A DNA stretch of 64,000 bases from Micavibrio sp. UBA5572 (GTDB taxonomy: Bacteria > Pseudomonadota > Alphaproteobacteria > Micavibrionales > Micavibrionaceae). Every line of letters starts with the position of its first letter. Position 1 is the stretch's first letter. A program made the position numbers and the translations under genes. This document shows positions 8,918 to 18,035 of this stretch, in pieces. The notes beneath the pieces were generated by a model. It saw only the letters and a list, made by a program, of their open reading frames with translations, did no database searches and had not been told where the DNA came from. The stretch spans positions 1-64,000 of the forward strand of contig DIMG01000019.1 in assembly GCA_002425415.1 (NCBI GenBank), read 5' to 3'.

Positions 8918-9217
8918 ATGCTTGATTTTAGCTGGTCTGAATTTCTAATCGTCTTGGTCGTGGCCATTCTGGCCATTGGCCCCAAACAGATTCCTGATGT
9001 GCTCTATACGCTTGGGCGAATGGTGCGCCGCCTTCAATATATGCGCTTTGCCCTGACCAAACAATTCGATGATTTTATGGAACAATCCGATTTAAGTGAA
9101 ATGAGAAAAATTTCTGATGAAGTTCACTCTGCCAAGACATCGATTGCAGATGAAATGCTTGACGACGACATCATAAATGATGAGCCGCCGAAGGGGCAAG
9201 GTCATGGAAACGGATAA
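8918..9217 (+). CDS. tatB: Sec-independent translocase protein TatB
   Basis: A 99-residue TatB with the membrane helix MLDFSWSEFLIVLVVAILAI, the GPKQIPDVLYTLGR hinge and an amphipathic helix. TatB and TatC form the receptor for twin-arginine signal peptides. The C-terminal tail is shorter than in E. coli. It overlaps tatC by 14 bases. Confidence 0.92.
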   Translation: MLDFSWSEFLIVLVVAILAIGPKQIPDVLYTLGRMVRRLQYMRFALTKQFDDFMEQSDLSEMRKISDEVHSAKTSIADEMLDDDIINDEPPKGQGHGNG

Positions 9218-9977
9218 GCAACCTCTTTTTAGTCACCTGTCCGAATTGCGCTCAAGACTCCTATGGTCTGTAGTGGTGATGACGGCCGCTTCGATCTTAG
9301 CGTATTTTTATGTTGAAGAGCTTTATGGGTTTCTGGTCAGGCCATTGGCGAATGCAATGGGGCCGGATGATTCCCAAAGATTGATTTATACCGACCTAAC
9401 CGAAGCATTTTTTACCTATGTCAAGGTTTCGTTTTTTGCTGGATGCTTTGCGACATTTCCGTTTATCGCCCTGCAAATCTGGAGATTTATGTCTCCGGGT
9501 TTATTCGATAGCGAAAAGAAAACTCTGTTACCATTTCTGATCGGAGCCCCCATTTTGTTTTTTTGCGGTGGAGCCACCGTTTATTTTCTGGTCTTGCCTC
9601 TTGCTTTCAAATTTTTTCTAAGCTTTCAGAGCAATGCCGACCAAACAGTTTTACCAATTATGCTGGAAGCCAAAGTCGGAGAATATCTTGATTTGATTAT
9701 GGTTCTGATTTTTGCGTTTGGTTTGTGTTTCCAGATGCCGATTATTATGGGCATATTGGCACGGGCAGGGGTGATAACCGAACACACATTATCATCCAAA
9801 CGGCGTTATGCAGTGGTCATAATATTTGCACTATCAGCTTTTTTGACCCCACCGGACATCATTTCACAAATCTGTCTCGCCGTTCCATTGGTGGGTCTTT
9901 ACGAAATATCAATCCTTCTTGTGAAATATATGAATAATAAGAATAAAAACAAGAATTTATCCGATGACCCCGCTTGA
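9204..9977 (+). CDS. tatC: Sec-independent translocase protein TatC
   Basis: A polytopic receptor subunit with six expected membrane segments. Family motifs are HLSELRSRLLWS near the N-terminus, FWRFMSPGLF-like RFMSPGLFDSEKK, and SAFLTPPDIISQ near helix 5. The ATG at 9204 gives METDKQPLFSHLSELR, and a start at 9177 would add residues alien to the family. The last 14 bases overlap zapE. Confidence 0.94.
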   Translation: METDKQPLFSHLSELRSRLLWSVVVMTAASILAYFYVEELYGFLVRPLANAMGPDDSQRLIYTDLTEAFFTYVKVSFFAGCFATFPFIALQIWRFMSPGLFDSEKKTLLPFLIGAPILFFCGGATVYFLVLPLAFKFFLSFQSNADQTVLPIMLEAKVGEYLDLIMVLIFAFGLCFQMPIIMGILARAGVITEHTLSSKRRYAVVIIFALSAFLTPPDIISQICLAVPLVGLYEISILLVKYMNNKNKNKNLSDDPA

Positions 9978-11076
9978 ACGTTATAACGCAATTCTCTCAC
10001 GCAAAAAAATTGATCCCGATCCGTTGCAGGAAAAGGCGGCCTCTTCTTTGACCCGCCTGTATCATGACGTGTTGGAATACGAAGAATCGCGCCAAGGGTG
10101 GCGGCAAAAAATAAAATTTTTACAACTTCGGAAAATGCCGCCGCGCGGTGTGTATTTGTATGGCCCCGTAGGACGGGGAAAATCCATGCTGATGGATATT
10201 TTTTATGACTCGATTCCACTGGGCATCAAAAAACGACGGGTGCATTTTCACCAATTTATGATCGAGGTGCATGATTACATCCATTCCCGAAGGGCAATGG
10301 ATGGCATTATCGAAGACATGGATGCTGCGCTCCCGTCTTTGGCACTCGTAATCTCGAACCGTTCCCGTGTTTTATGTTTTGATGAATTTCATGTAACCGA
10401 TGTTGTCGACGCCATGATTTTATCACGACTTTTTACGGCCATACTGGATCAAGGCATTACGATCGTGACGACCAGCAACTGGCAACCGGAGGATTTGTAT
10501 AAAGGGGGACTTCAACGGGATCGTTTTTTACCGTTTATCAAACTCATCCGCGAAAGAATGGAAATTGTGGCAATTGATAGCCCCGTCGATTATCGCGCCC
10601 GACAATTGAAAGAAATGTCGGTCTATTTTTCGCCACTGAACGGAGAAAGCAATAAACGGGCAGAAAATTTGTTTAATAGCCTAACCGAAGGATCAGACAG
10701 CGGCGCAGATCTGATAAATGTGAAAGGCCGTACCATTCAGGTTCCTATCGCCGCCAAGGGCGTGGCACGGTTCAGCTTTGCCCAGCTTTGTGAGCGACCA
10801 TTGGGTGCTGAAGATTATCTGGCAATCGCCAAAAGATACCATACGGTTTTTCTGGAGAATATTCCAAGGCTCGGTTATGACCGCCGCAACGAAGCCAAGC
10901 GCATGATGACTTTGGTCGATGTATTATATGATAACGGGCGGAATTTGGTCATAACAGCCGAAGAAATGCCCCAAAAGCTCTATACAGGACATGACCACGC
11001 TTTTGAATTCCAAAGAACCGTTTCCCGCTTGCTGGAAATGCAGACAGAAGACTATTTGAACCGTCCTAAATCGTAA
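9964..11076 (+). CDS. zapE: AFG1-like ATPase (cell division protein ZapE family)
   Basis: A 370-residue P-loop ATPase of the AFG1/ZapE family. Walker A is GPVGRGKS (residues 67-74), Walker B is VLCFDEFHVTD, and the sensor region is TTSNWQPEDLYKGGLQR. In E. coli ZapE acts on FtsZ rings, and in mitochondria AFG1 helps protein turnover. The role here is inferred from family. It is the last gene of the coupled SPOR-to-zapE operon, overlapping tatC by 14 bases. Confidence 0.88.
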   Translation: MTPLERYNAILSRKKIDPDPLQEKAASSLTRLYHDVLEYEESRQGWRQKIKFLQLRKMPPRGVYLYGPVGRGKSMLMDIFYDSIPLGIKKRRVHFHQFMIEVHDYIHSRRAMDGIIEDMDAALPSLALVISNRSRVLCFDEFHVTDVVDAMILSRLFTAILDQGITIVTTSNWQPEDLYKGGLQRDRFLPFIKLIRERMEIVAIDSPVDYRARQLKEMSVYFSPLNGESNKRAENLFNSLTEGSDSGADLINVKGRTIQVPIAAKGVARFSFAQLCERPLGAEDYLAIAKRYHTVFLENIPRLGYDRRNEAKRMMTLVDVLYDNGRNLVITAEEMPQKLYTGHDHAFEFQRTVSRLLEMQTEDYLNRPKS

Positions 11077-11111
11077 CTTGATGTTTACGAACAGCAGATT
11101 AAAATAGCCCT

Positions 11112-12287
11112 ATGGGTCTTTTTTCATCAATTTTTCAGAGAAAGAATAATGACACCTCCTCTTTGGAAAAAGAGAAGAAAATTGCTTTGTCGGGGTCGAA
11201 TGAAGAACGCCGTGATTTGGCACAGAACCCGTCGACCAGTCGTGAAATTTTGTGTTACATGGCAGCCAAAGATAAAAATGAAGACATTCGCCTTATTTTA
11301 GCAGAACGACTGGCCAGATTATTACCGGACTTATCGACAGACAAGCAAAGCAGCCTTTACAAATATGCAGTCGAAGCATTGGGTGTACTGGCACTTGATG
11401 AAGTTTTGAAAGTTCGTGTGGCACTATCCTCTGTTTTGAAAGATTTTGCGGATGCCCCGCCCAACATTGTAGGACAATTAGCCCGCGACATCGAAAAACA
11501 AGTATCCGAGCCAATCCTGCGTTATTGTTTGGCTTTGCCGGATGAGGATTTGCTGGACATTCTAAGAGCCCATCCTTCAAGCTGGGCAGTGCAGGCAATC
11601 GCTCAACGTCCCCAATTGTCCCAACCGGTATCCGGAGCTGTTATCAATACGGGTGATGGACTGGCGGGCTTGATGCTGTTGGAAAACACGGGCGCGGAAA
11701 TTTCCCTTGATGACTTGAAAGTCATTGTCAAGAAAGCAAAAACCAATCCAGAATGGCAAAAACCAATTGCTCTTAGAAAAAATCTTCCGCATGAACTTGT
11801 CAGCGAATTGCTGGCATTTGTGGATCATTCCGTCCGAATGGTTTTGCAGGAAAAAACAGAATTTTCGATGGAGGAAATGGACGAAATCACCGGAAATGTA
11901 ATCAGGCGTGTTGAATTCGCAGACCAAAAGAACGAAGCACCGGAAGATCGTGTGACACGATATTTACGGGAAGGGCAACTAAATGAGCAAGTCATACACG
12001 ACGCCATATCCGTTAGGGATTATGAGTTTGTTTTGATGGCTTTAGCGGCTCTTTTAAGAACATCGCCGCAAAACATCAAAAATATATTCGAGATGAAGGC
12101 CGCCAAATCAGTTGTAGCCATATGCTGGCGTGCTGGCTTATCCATGAGAACTGCTCTGAAGCTTGAGCAAGAAGTCGTAAAAATCCCCCATAAAGAACTG
12201 ATTTACCCGCGCGGGGGAACAGATTACCCTTTGAGCGAGGCCGATATGGAATGGCAACTGGATTTTCTGGGGTTATCGTCAAAATAA
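11112..12287 (+). CDS. DUF2336 domain protein (HEAT-like helical repeats)
   Basis: A 391-residue, all-helical, soluble protein. The first half has the pattern of alphaproteobacterial DUF2336 proteins: SGSNEERRDLAQNPSTS, ILAERLARLLPDL, then HEAT-like pairs of helices (KVRVALSSVLKDFADAPPNI). The C-terminal part ends YPLSEADMEWQLDFLGL. The family is often found in polar or motile Alphaproteobacteria but has no settled function. It is a separate unit 36 bases after zapE, with no signal peptide or membrane segment. Confidence 0.72.
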   Translation: MGLFSSIFQRKNNDTSSLEKEKKIALSGSNEERRDLAQNPSTSREILCYMAAKDKNEDIRLILAERLARLLPDLSTDKQSSLYKYAVEALGVLALDEVLKVRVALSSVLKDFADAPPNIVGQLARDIEKQVSEPILRYCLALPDEDLLDILRAHPSSWAVQAIAQRPQLSQPVSGAVINTGDGLAGLMLLENTGAEISLDDLKVIVKKAKTNPEWQKPIALRKNLPHELVSELLAFVDHSVRMVLQEKTEFSMEEMDEITGNVIRRVEFADQKNEAPEDRVTRYLREGQLNEQVIHDAISVRDYEFVLMALAALLRTSPQNIKNIFEMKAAKSVVAICWRAGLSMRTALKLEQEVVKIPHKELIYPRGGTDYPLSEADMEWQLDFLGLSSK

Positions 12288-12293
12288 CAAACA

Positions 12294-12322
12294 TTCAATA
12301 GAGGATGGTTTTGGAATATAAT
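12294..12322 (+). promoter_or_regulatory. Possible sigma-70 promoter of the hendecad-repeat gene
   Basis: A perfect TATAAT at 12317-12322 lies 17 bases after a poor -35 (TTCAAT, 12294-12299). It would give a leader of about 90 bases before the ATG at 12419. Suggestive only. Confidence 0.35.
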
Positions 12323-12418
12323 GCACGGGAGCGGGGGAGGAATCGATTCATGTCCGTTAACCTTCAATGCGCCAGTAAAAGCCAAGTTTTTTATGATCTT
12401 ATTTTCAGGAGGGAATCT

Positions 12419-12772
12419 ATGAAACATCTTATAATTACAAAAACTTTATCCGTATCCATATTTGCTTTGGGGTTAATGATGTCTCCGGTTGGTGCTCAGG
12501 CACAAGCGGTGGACTACCAACAAAAAGTCCAGCAGGCACACCAAGAGCGTGTTGAAGCTGCCAAGGAACGGCATCAGGAAAATGTCGAAGCTGTAAAAGA
12601 ACATCATCAGGAGCGTGTTGAAGAGGCAAAGGAACGGCATCAGGAAAATGTCGAAGCTGTAAAAGAACATCATCAGGCGCGAATTCAGGATTTAAAGGAA
12701 AAACGCCAAGACCATAAAACAGATATTCAAAATAAAATACTTGAGGAAAAGCAAAATCGCCCAGCCCCATAA
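12419..12772 (+). CDS. Exported hendecad-repeat coiled-coil protein
   Basis: I start at the ATG at 12419 because it follows a strong AGGAGGG site and opens a clean signal peptide (residues 1-30, ending SPVGAQAQA). The mature part is almost only an 11-residue repeat: four units at residues 43-86 alternating ERVEAAKERHQ and ENVEAVKEHHQ, then a diverged fifth (ARIQDLKEKRQ). Hendecads form right-handed coiled coils. The chain is rich in His, Glu and Lys. It should be periplasmic or secreted. No family is recognised. Function is unknown; a scaffold or a metal- or peptidoglycan-interacting role is only guesswork. A terminator follows. Confidence 0.75.
   Translation: MKHLIITKTLSVSIFALGLMMSPVGAQAQAVDYQQKVQQAHQERVEAAKERHQENVEAVKEHHQERVEEAKERHQENVEAVKEHHQARIQDLKEKRQDHKTDIQNKILEEKQNRPAP
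12545..12676 (+). repeat. Two tandem 66-base direct repeats inside the coding sequence
   Basis: Units at 12545-12610 and 12611-12676 differ at only three bases, clustered near the start of the unit. Each encodes two 11-residue hendecads. Near identity at silent positions shows a recent duplication or ongoing unit-number change. Confidence 0.95.
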
Positions 12773-12807
12773 AGGCATATTATATAATAAAACGAAGTAA
12801 TTTTATT

Positions 12808-12847
12808 GCGCCCCCCTGATTGTGAAGTCGGTGGGGTGTTTTTTTGT
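12808..12847 (+). terminator. Intrinsic terminator
   Basis: A GC-rich stem pairs CCCC-CC...GATT (from 12811) with AGTC-GG-GGGG (to 12836), with small bulges and a GTGA loop. It is followed by GTG and a run of seven T. Confidence 0.65.
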
Positions 12848-12983
12848 TGCATGGATTATAAAAAACCAGCTACATCATTTGACGTAAAAAATAAACTGAT
12901 ACAGGGGCTTTCCTGAAAATGTAAAAATATCAACAGCCTATAACAGTTCGTGAATGATTATTTTTGGGTTTGAATGAGTAAAA

Positions 12984-14177
12984 ATGACAAAAGTCGCAGT
13001 AAGAAAAAATTTTGTAAGATCTTCAGAAGCAATAGCGCAAGCCGGTGTGAAGGGAAGAGTATTAAGCCCATACCTTCATGAAGCAAGCCAACCTCCCTAT
13101 TTGAAGAATATATTTATTGATGCAGGGGTCAGTCCGGTCAGCTTGTGGATTATACACAGGAAACTATCTGAAGAAGAAGCAACCTCCTTTCTAGGATGCT
13201 CGTCTGCCCAATACAAGGCAATGAAAAATGACCCTGATGGCCATTTTTCAAAAATAACGCCGGATATGGTTTTAAGGCTTTGTCACAATATTGGCGTTCA
13301 CCCTGCGCATCTGGGGTCTTTGGAGCCTGATTTCAGACAGAGCTTGCCCCCAGCAATTCTGGCTGCCAATATCAAGATTATGCGCAATGAAAGCGGGCAA
13401 TATAGTCAAGGTGATATTGCTTTGGCGAATTATGCGATCAAGACAGAAGAACAGCGTTATGAAACTTCATTTCATGACGACCCTGAATTTGGCAGGCTGG
13501 CCGAAAAATTGGACGAAGTCGATGAGGGGACTTTATCGGCTCTGTTTCAATTGGCATCATCAGATCCACAAAGACCATGGGAACTTGAGGGTCTGGCGTT
13601 GCTGGCTTGTGAACAAGTATTAAAAGGCTATCGCCTTCAGTTTGAACAGATGATGGCATTCTTATGTGGAGACTTTAAGAAACAGAGGGTTCACTTTTAC
13701 ATGACGCTCACAGAGGGATTGCAAGACACATTCCCAAACATTATACCATCGGCTCTGGTCAAGGCGTTGCGGGATAATGGGATCGATAGATCCATGCAAT
13801 CACCACAGGCCAAACAACTCATCAAAATTGAAATGTACCAACTCGTTGATAAGATGATGAGAGAAGGTCGTAATAGATTATTATCATTTGTAAAAACCGA
13901 AGGCATTCAGTTTCAATGGAGAGATGCTTTGGAGGCAGATATTGAAAAAATATCCGATGCACTCCATTCATATCTAGGTGAGCTTTTGAAATACGAAGAA
14001 AAGATGCCAGACTTCAAAACTGATGGAGAAATTTTGCTGGATGAAATAGTGAATTTGGCAGAATGGGTACAAGATCTTCAGAAAACGAGGGGGCAACATG
14101 GAAATGCTCCTAGAGTTGTTCAACGCCTCTTCGCCAATAGATTAATGATGACCAGTTCCGAACTGGCTATAGCCTGA
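12984..14177 (+). CDS. Unrecognised 397-residue helical protein with an HTH-like segment
   Basis: No family is recognised. The protein is soluble and mostly helical, without signal peptide or membrane segment. Residues about 60-110 (EEEATSFLGCSSAQYKAMKN ... ITPDMVLRLCHNIGVHPAHL) resemble a Cro/C1-type helix-turn-helix, though one spacing is irregular. The following region, to the C-terminus, is amphipathic helices (QLIKIEMYQLVDKMMREG and similar). It is an isolated gene between the repeat protein and the convergent transglycosylase-like gene. A DNA-binding role is possible but weakly supported. Confidence 0.6.
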   Translation: MTKVAVRKNFVRSSEAIAQAGVKGRVLSPYLHEASQPPYLKNIFIDAGVSPVSLWIIHRKLSEEEATSFLGCSSAQYKAMKNDPDGHFSKITPDMVLRLCHNIGVHPAHLGSLEPDFRQSLPPAILAANIKIMRNESGQYSQGDIALANYAIKTEEQRYETSFHDDPEFGRLAEKLDEVDEGTLSALFQLASSDPQRPWELEGLALLACEQVLKGYRLQFEQMMAFLCGDFKKQRVHFYMTLTEGLQDTFPNIIPSALVKALRDNGIDRSMQSPQAKQLIKIEMYQLVDKMMREGRNRLLSFVKTEGIQFQWRDALEADIEKISDALHSYLGELLKYEEKMPDFKTDGEILLDEIVNLAEWVQDLQKTRGQHGNAPRVVQRLFANRLMMTSSELAIA

Positions 14178-14242
14178 CGATAAAGGAAACACCCCCCAAC
14201 ATCGTCATAGCGACTCGGCGATCCAGTCTTTTCTGTTTTCTG

Positions 14243-14267
14243 CATTGTCCGAACGAATCGGGCAATG
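14243..14267. repeat. Hairpin between convergent genes
   Basis: Nine-base arms CATTGTCCG and CGGGCAATG (one wobble) flank a 7-base loop. Neither side has a good T-run, so it may be a weak terminator or a copy of a palindromic repeat. It shares a GTCAT-type flank with the palindrome at 49516-49541. Confidence 0.45.
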
Positions 14268-14313
14268 ACGGGTGGGGCGGGGAAGACAGACAAAAGCGAT
14301 GGATAGAAAAAAA

Positions 14314-15675
14314 TTAGCTGATATGGGGTTCTGGTGCAGAAGCCGTAGCTTTATTCACAGCCGCCAAAGCTGATGATGTATGCGCCTTTGCAATCGCAAC
14401 AGTGGCCTCAACTCCGGCTCCAGCTTTATCTTTCGCGGCGGTAAGTTCAGAACCAGCGGCAGCCAGCTTAGTATTTTTATCGGGATTATACGCAGCAAAA
14501 GCTGTGTCTAAATGAGATGCGGATGCAGAAACTGCCTTGGCTGTAAATTGCTCATATCTATTTGCGACAACGTTACTATCATTTGTTCCACGGAAAAACA
14601 TGGGATTATTTCCAATAATGCGATGGTCAATTTGGGCAACAGCACCGATGCCTCCTCTATTGAAAGCACGCGCACCTGCTTCACCCATATTATGCTGCTT
14701 ATAGACTTCAGCAACCAAACCATCAACATCTTTTGCCAATTCAGGATGACGTTTAACAATTGCAACAATATCTTTGGCTTTAATACTTGCCGCCAAAATA
14801 TTATCATCTTTGAGCGCCATAACTTCCGATTTATCGACTCCGTCCGAGACGTTAATCCCAAGCTTGTTAATACGAGCGGCAATGCGGGGATCAGAACCGT
14901 ACTGTTTCAACTCGCCACGCATTGTTCCATCAAGATAATGGAATGCACCACTGGCAGAAGAAGCATATTTTGTTCCGCGAACTTCACGGGCAACACCAAA
15001 ACGGCTTTCAATTGTGGCAATCCCACCTAAAACGGCAGCCAAATCACGCGGAGACATTCCCGCATCTGCCGCATACATGTGGGACACTTCAGTAATGTCA
15101 CTTGCCAATTGTCCACGAAGTTCAGATTTTGAAAGATTGAATGATGGAGAAACCCAACGGCCTGTTGATCCAGAACTTCCTCCATGGCTTCCCGAACGAA
15201 AACCATTTTGATAGTCGTTATCGACAGAAGCTAAATAAGCTTCTCTTTCCGGATCATGAAAACTATCATAAACACGGTCGATGTCATCATTAGGATCAAT
15301 CGCAGCGAGAAGATTATCCAGATTTTCCTGCATGGTGTCTCGCCACAAACTTGCAACGTAATAGCTGGACTTTCTTGCTTTTTCCGCGTCTTTTTCTTCT
15401 GCGGTAAGCTCGGAACCATCTTCACCTTGTCCCATTTCCCTCATCATACGCTGAAAGGCAGCGTTACGAATGGATGATTTTCCGTCAAAGAAATCTTGTC
15501 CTGTGTTGCTAATTAAAACATGGGACGTATTATCGTGATCGACCTCAGCAGAGACCTCTTCAATAGGTGCTGTATTCTGGGTAATATGAGCCATCATCCT
15601 TTGAAATGCGGGGCTATGTTCCGAAGAACCCCCTTCATTACTGGCACTGACTGGAGAATTTTTCTCTTTTATCAT
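14314..15675 (-). CDS. Lytic-transglycosylase-like protein without signal peptide
   Basis: A 453-residue protein with a central SLT/lysozyme-like domain at about residues 190-340. The likely catalytic Glu223 lies in IATIESRFG. SASGAFHYLDGT (240 on) matches the S-A-x-G-x-F motif of transglycosylases, and VYKQHNMGEAGA (324 on) matches their Y-x-x-H-x-x-G. The N-terminus is disordered, with two AFQRMM copies (23-28 and 73-78). The C-terminus is Ala/Ser-rich. No Sec or Tat signal or membrane helix is seen, so export by another route, for example the flagellar apparatus, is conceivable. The start is ATG 15675 behind AAGGTG; a GTG at 15684 is possible. Confidence 0.7.
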   Translation of the reverse strand: MIKEKNSPVSASNEGGSSEHSPAFQRMMAHITQNTAPIEEVSAEVDHDNTSHVLISNTGQDFFDGKSSIRNAAFQRMMREMGQGEDGSELTAEEKDAEKARKSSYYVASLWRDTMQENLDNLLAAIDPNDDIDRVYDSFHDPEREAYLASVDNDYQNGFRSGSHGGSSGSTGRWVSPSFNLSKSELRGQLASDITEVSHMYAADAGMSPRDLAAVLGGIATIESRFGVAREVRGTKYASSASGAFHYLDGTMRGELKQYGSDPRIAARINKLGINVSDGVDKSEVMALKDDNILAASIKAKDIVAIVKRHPELAKDVDGLVAEVYKQHNMGEAGARAFNRGGIGAVAQIDHRIIGNNPMFFRGTNDSNVVANRYEQFTAKAVSASASHLDTAFAAYNPDKNTKLAAAGSELTAAKDKAGAGVEATVAIAKAHTSSALAAVNKATASAPEPHIS

Positions 15676-15711
15676 CGCACACACCTTGTTTTTCTTTATC
15701 TATTTAGGGTC

Positions 15712-15741
15712 ATCATACCGTATATAAGGGCAAAAAGTCAA
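15712..15741 (-). promoter_or_regulatory. Sigma-70 promoter of the transglycosylase-like gene
   Basis: On the minus strand TTGACT (15741-15736), 18 bases and TATGAT (15717-15712) lie about 40 bases before the start. The gene therefore appears to have its own housekeeping promoter, separate from flhA upstream. Confidence 0.6.
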
Positions 15742-15789
15742 TATTTTTAGGAATCTTATATATAGGAGTAGATAGGGGGGCAGGAGAGC

Positions 15790-17895
15790 TTAAACTTGTC
15801 CGACCGTCTTGATCTTGGCTTTGGCATGAATCTCGTTTTGCGACATAACCGGAGTTTGTGGCCGGAATCTCTCGATCACAGACCGGACATAAGGCCGGAT
15901 CAAAGGGGATGTCAATAAAACGGGGCTTTCGCCGGATTGGGCAAATTTATCAAAAGTGGTACGCACCGCAACAATAAAATCTTGTAAAATAGAGGGCGCC
16001 ATCGCCAGCTGACGCTCTTCTCCGCGCTCTCCGATCAGGGATTCGGCAAAAGCCTGTTCCCATTTTGGACTAAGGGTAATGAGAGGCACATGACCATGGA
16101 CATTGATATTTTGTTCGCAAATCTGGCGCGAAAGACGGGAGCGAACATGCTCGGTAATCATCATCACATTTTTGGTATAGGTGGTGGCCTCGGCGACCCC
16201 TTCTAGCACAGTCGCCAGATCGCGGATAGAGACGCGCTCATTGACAAGATTCTGGAGAACACGTTGCAATCCGCCGACAGATATTTGCGACGGGATCACA
16301 TCACCAACGAGCTTTTGATAATCTTTGGGCAGTTCATCCAACAGGCGTTGTGTTTCTGTATAAGACAGCAAATCGGCCATATTGTCTTTGATGACCTCGG
16401 TCAAATGAGTTGTGATAACAGTTGCGGCATCCACAACGGTATATCCTTTGAAATGGGCTTCCTCGCGGTAACGTTGGTCAACCCACATCGCAGGAAGGCC
16501 AAAAGTCGGCTCAACCGTATTTTCTCCCGGAAGGGTAAGAGACTCACCCGTTGGATCCATACATAAGAGCATGCCCGGGCGAACTTCTCCGCGACCAGCC
16601 TCGATTTCCTTGACCCTCACAACATAAGTCCCTGCAGGCAATTGCAAATTATCCTGAATACGAACAGACGGTAAGATATAGCCCATCTCTTCGGCCAACT
16701 GGCGACGTAGACCTTTGATCTGATCGGGTAGTTTGACGCTACTTTCATTTCCCTGAACCAAAGGCAAGAGGGCATACCCCAATTCAAGCCGGATAATATC
16801 AATCGCCAGAGATTTGGAAATCGGGTCTTCTTGGGGTTTTGCGGCAACGGCTTCGGCACGGGCAATATCGGCCTTGTTTTCAGCTTCAATACGGTGGTGT
16901 TTAAACGAGAAATAGGAAATGCCACCCGCCACACCGGCCAAAGCAAGAAAGGGAAGCAAAGGCATTCCGGGCATAAATCCAATCGCCAGAATAAGACCGG
17001 ATGTCATGGCAGTCGCCCGTGGGTAACGACCAAATTGATCCATCAAAGCTTCATCAGCCGAAGCCTCGATACCGGCTTTAGCAACCAGCAAACCTGCCGC
17101 AACAGAAACAATCAACGCAGGAATTTGGGAAACCAACCCATCCCCAATGGTTAGGAGGGAGTAATTATTGGCGGCTTCGGCAAGGGTAAGGTCTTTGGAA
17201 GTCGTCCCGATAATAATCCCGCCCAAAAGATTGATAAAGGTCACAAGGAGTCCGGCAATCGCATCTCCACGCACGAATTTTGCAGCACCATCCATTGCGC
17301 CGAAAAAGGTGCTTTCTTGTTGTAATTCAGATCGTTTTTTTTTGGCTTCATCTTCGGTAATCAAACCCGCCGATAAATCGGAATCAATCGCCATTTGCTT
17401 ACCGGGCATCGCATCCAAAGAGAAACGCGCAGCCACTTCGGCAATCCGCCCCGAACCTTTGGTAATCACGATAAAGTTTACAATCACCAGAATAGCAAAC
17501 ACAATCGCACCAACTACGTAATTTCCTTGGATCATAAAGACCCCGAAGGCTTCAATGATTTTTCCGGCGGCCTCATGACCTTGATCGCCATTGGACAAAA
17601 TCAACCGCGTAGAAGCAAGGTTCAATCCCAGTCGCAGCGCGGTTGTAATTAGAAGAATGGTTGGGAAGGTCGAAAATTCCAATGGTCGCCGGATAAACAG
17701 CGTAATCATCAAAATCATAACCGACAATGTAATGGAAACAGATAAACCGACATCAACAAGAACAGGCGGCATGGGAATCAGCATAAACATCAAAATGATG
17801 ACAATGCCAGCCGCCAACGCAACATCACCGCGAAAAAGACTCTTCATCGCGGATTGTCCGGTTATTCCAGAAAGGGCAGGTGGCGGATTAGCCAT
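15790..17895 (-). CDS. flhA: Flagellar export apparatus protein FlhA
   Basis: A 701-residue FHIPEP-family protein and core of the flagellar type III export gate. About eight membrane helices occupy the first 330 residues, with the signature TALRLGLNLASTRLILSNGD and RFSLDAMPGKQMAIDSDLSAG. The large cytoplasmic domain, which docks chaperone-substrate complexes, follows (VTVITTHLTEVIK-like VITTHLTEVIKDN, then the RHLS-like LSRQICEQN). It is last in the fliF operon, 140 bases after flbD. Confidence 0.97.
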   Translation of the reverse strand: MANPPPALSGITGQSAMKSLFRGDVALAAGIVIILMFMLIPMPPVLVDVGLSVSITLSVMILMITLFIRRPLEFSTFPTILLITTALRLGLNLASTRLILSNGDQGHEAAGKIIEAFGVFMIQGNYVVGAIVFAILVIVNFIVITKGSGRIAEVAARFSLDAMPGKQMAIDSDLSAGLITEDEAKKKRSELQQESTFFGAMDGAAKFVRGDAIAGLLVTFINLLGGIIIGTTSKDLTLAEAANNYSLLTIGDGLVSQIPALIVSVAAGLLVAKAGIEASADEALMDQFGRYPRATAMTSGLILAIGFMPGMPLLPFLALAGVAGGISYFSFKHHRIEAENKADIARAEAVAAKPQEDPISKSLAIDIIRLELGYALLPLVQGNESSVKLPDQIKGLRRQLAEEMGYILPSVRIQDNLQLPAGTYVVRVKEIEAGRGEVRPGMLLCMDPTGESLTLPGENTVEPTFGLPAMWVDQRYREEAHFKGYTVVDAATVITTHLTEVIKDNMADLLSYTETQRLLDELPKDYQKLVGDVIPSQISVGGLQRVLQNLVNERVSIRDLATVLEGVAEATTYTKNVMMITEHVRSRLSRQICEQNINVHGHVPLITLSPKWEQAFAESLIGERGEERQLAMAPSILQDFIVAVRTTFDKFAQSGESPVLLTSPLIRPYVRSVIERFRPQTPVMSQNEIHAKAKIKTVGQV

Positions 17896-18035
17896 GAAAA
17901 TAAGCCATAAAGCCGAATGATACCTGTTTGATTCTATTTATCTTGTTCCATTTTAACCATATTCGCTCGGTGGAGCAATCAAATGCTGTCCCTGCCATTG
18001 AAAATGGTATTATGAAATGGATTGAAGGGGTGACG

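Noticed and set aside
12435..12770. Long minus-strand ORFs opposite the hendecad-repeat gene
   Set aside because: They mirror the repeat structure of the plus-strand gene, which has the signal peptide and ribosome-binding site.
14512..15030. 172-residue plus-strand ORF opposite the transglycosylase-like gene
   Set aside because: Cys/Asn/Ile-rich, no family pattern, antisense to a gene with motif support.
17953..17960. TTAACCAT upstream of flhA as a CtrA site
   Set aside because: Only a single half-site, in the opposite orientation to flhA, so chance is likely.
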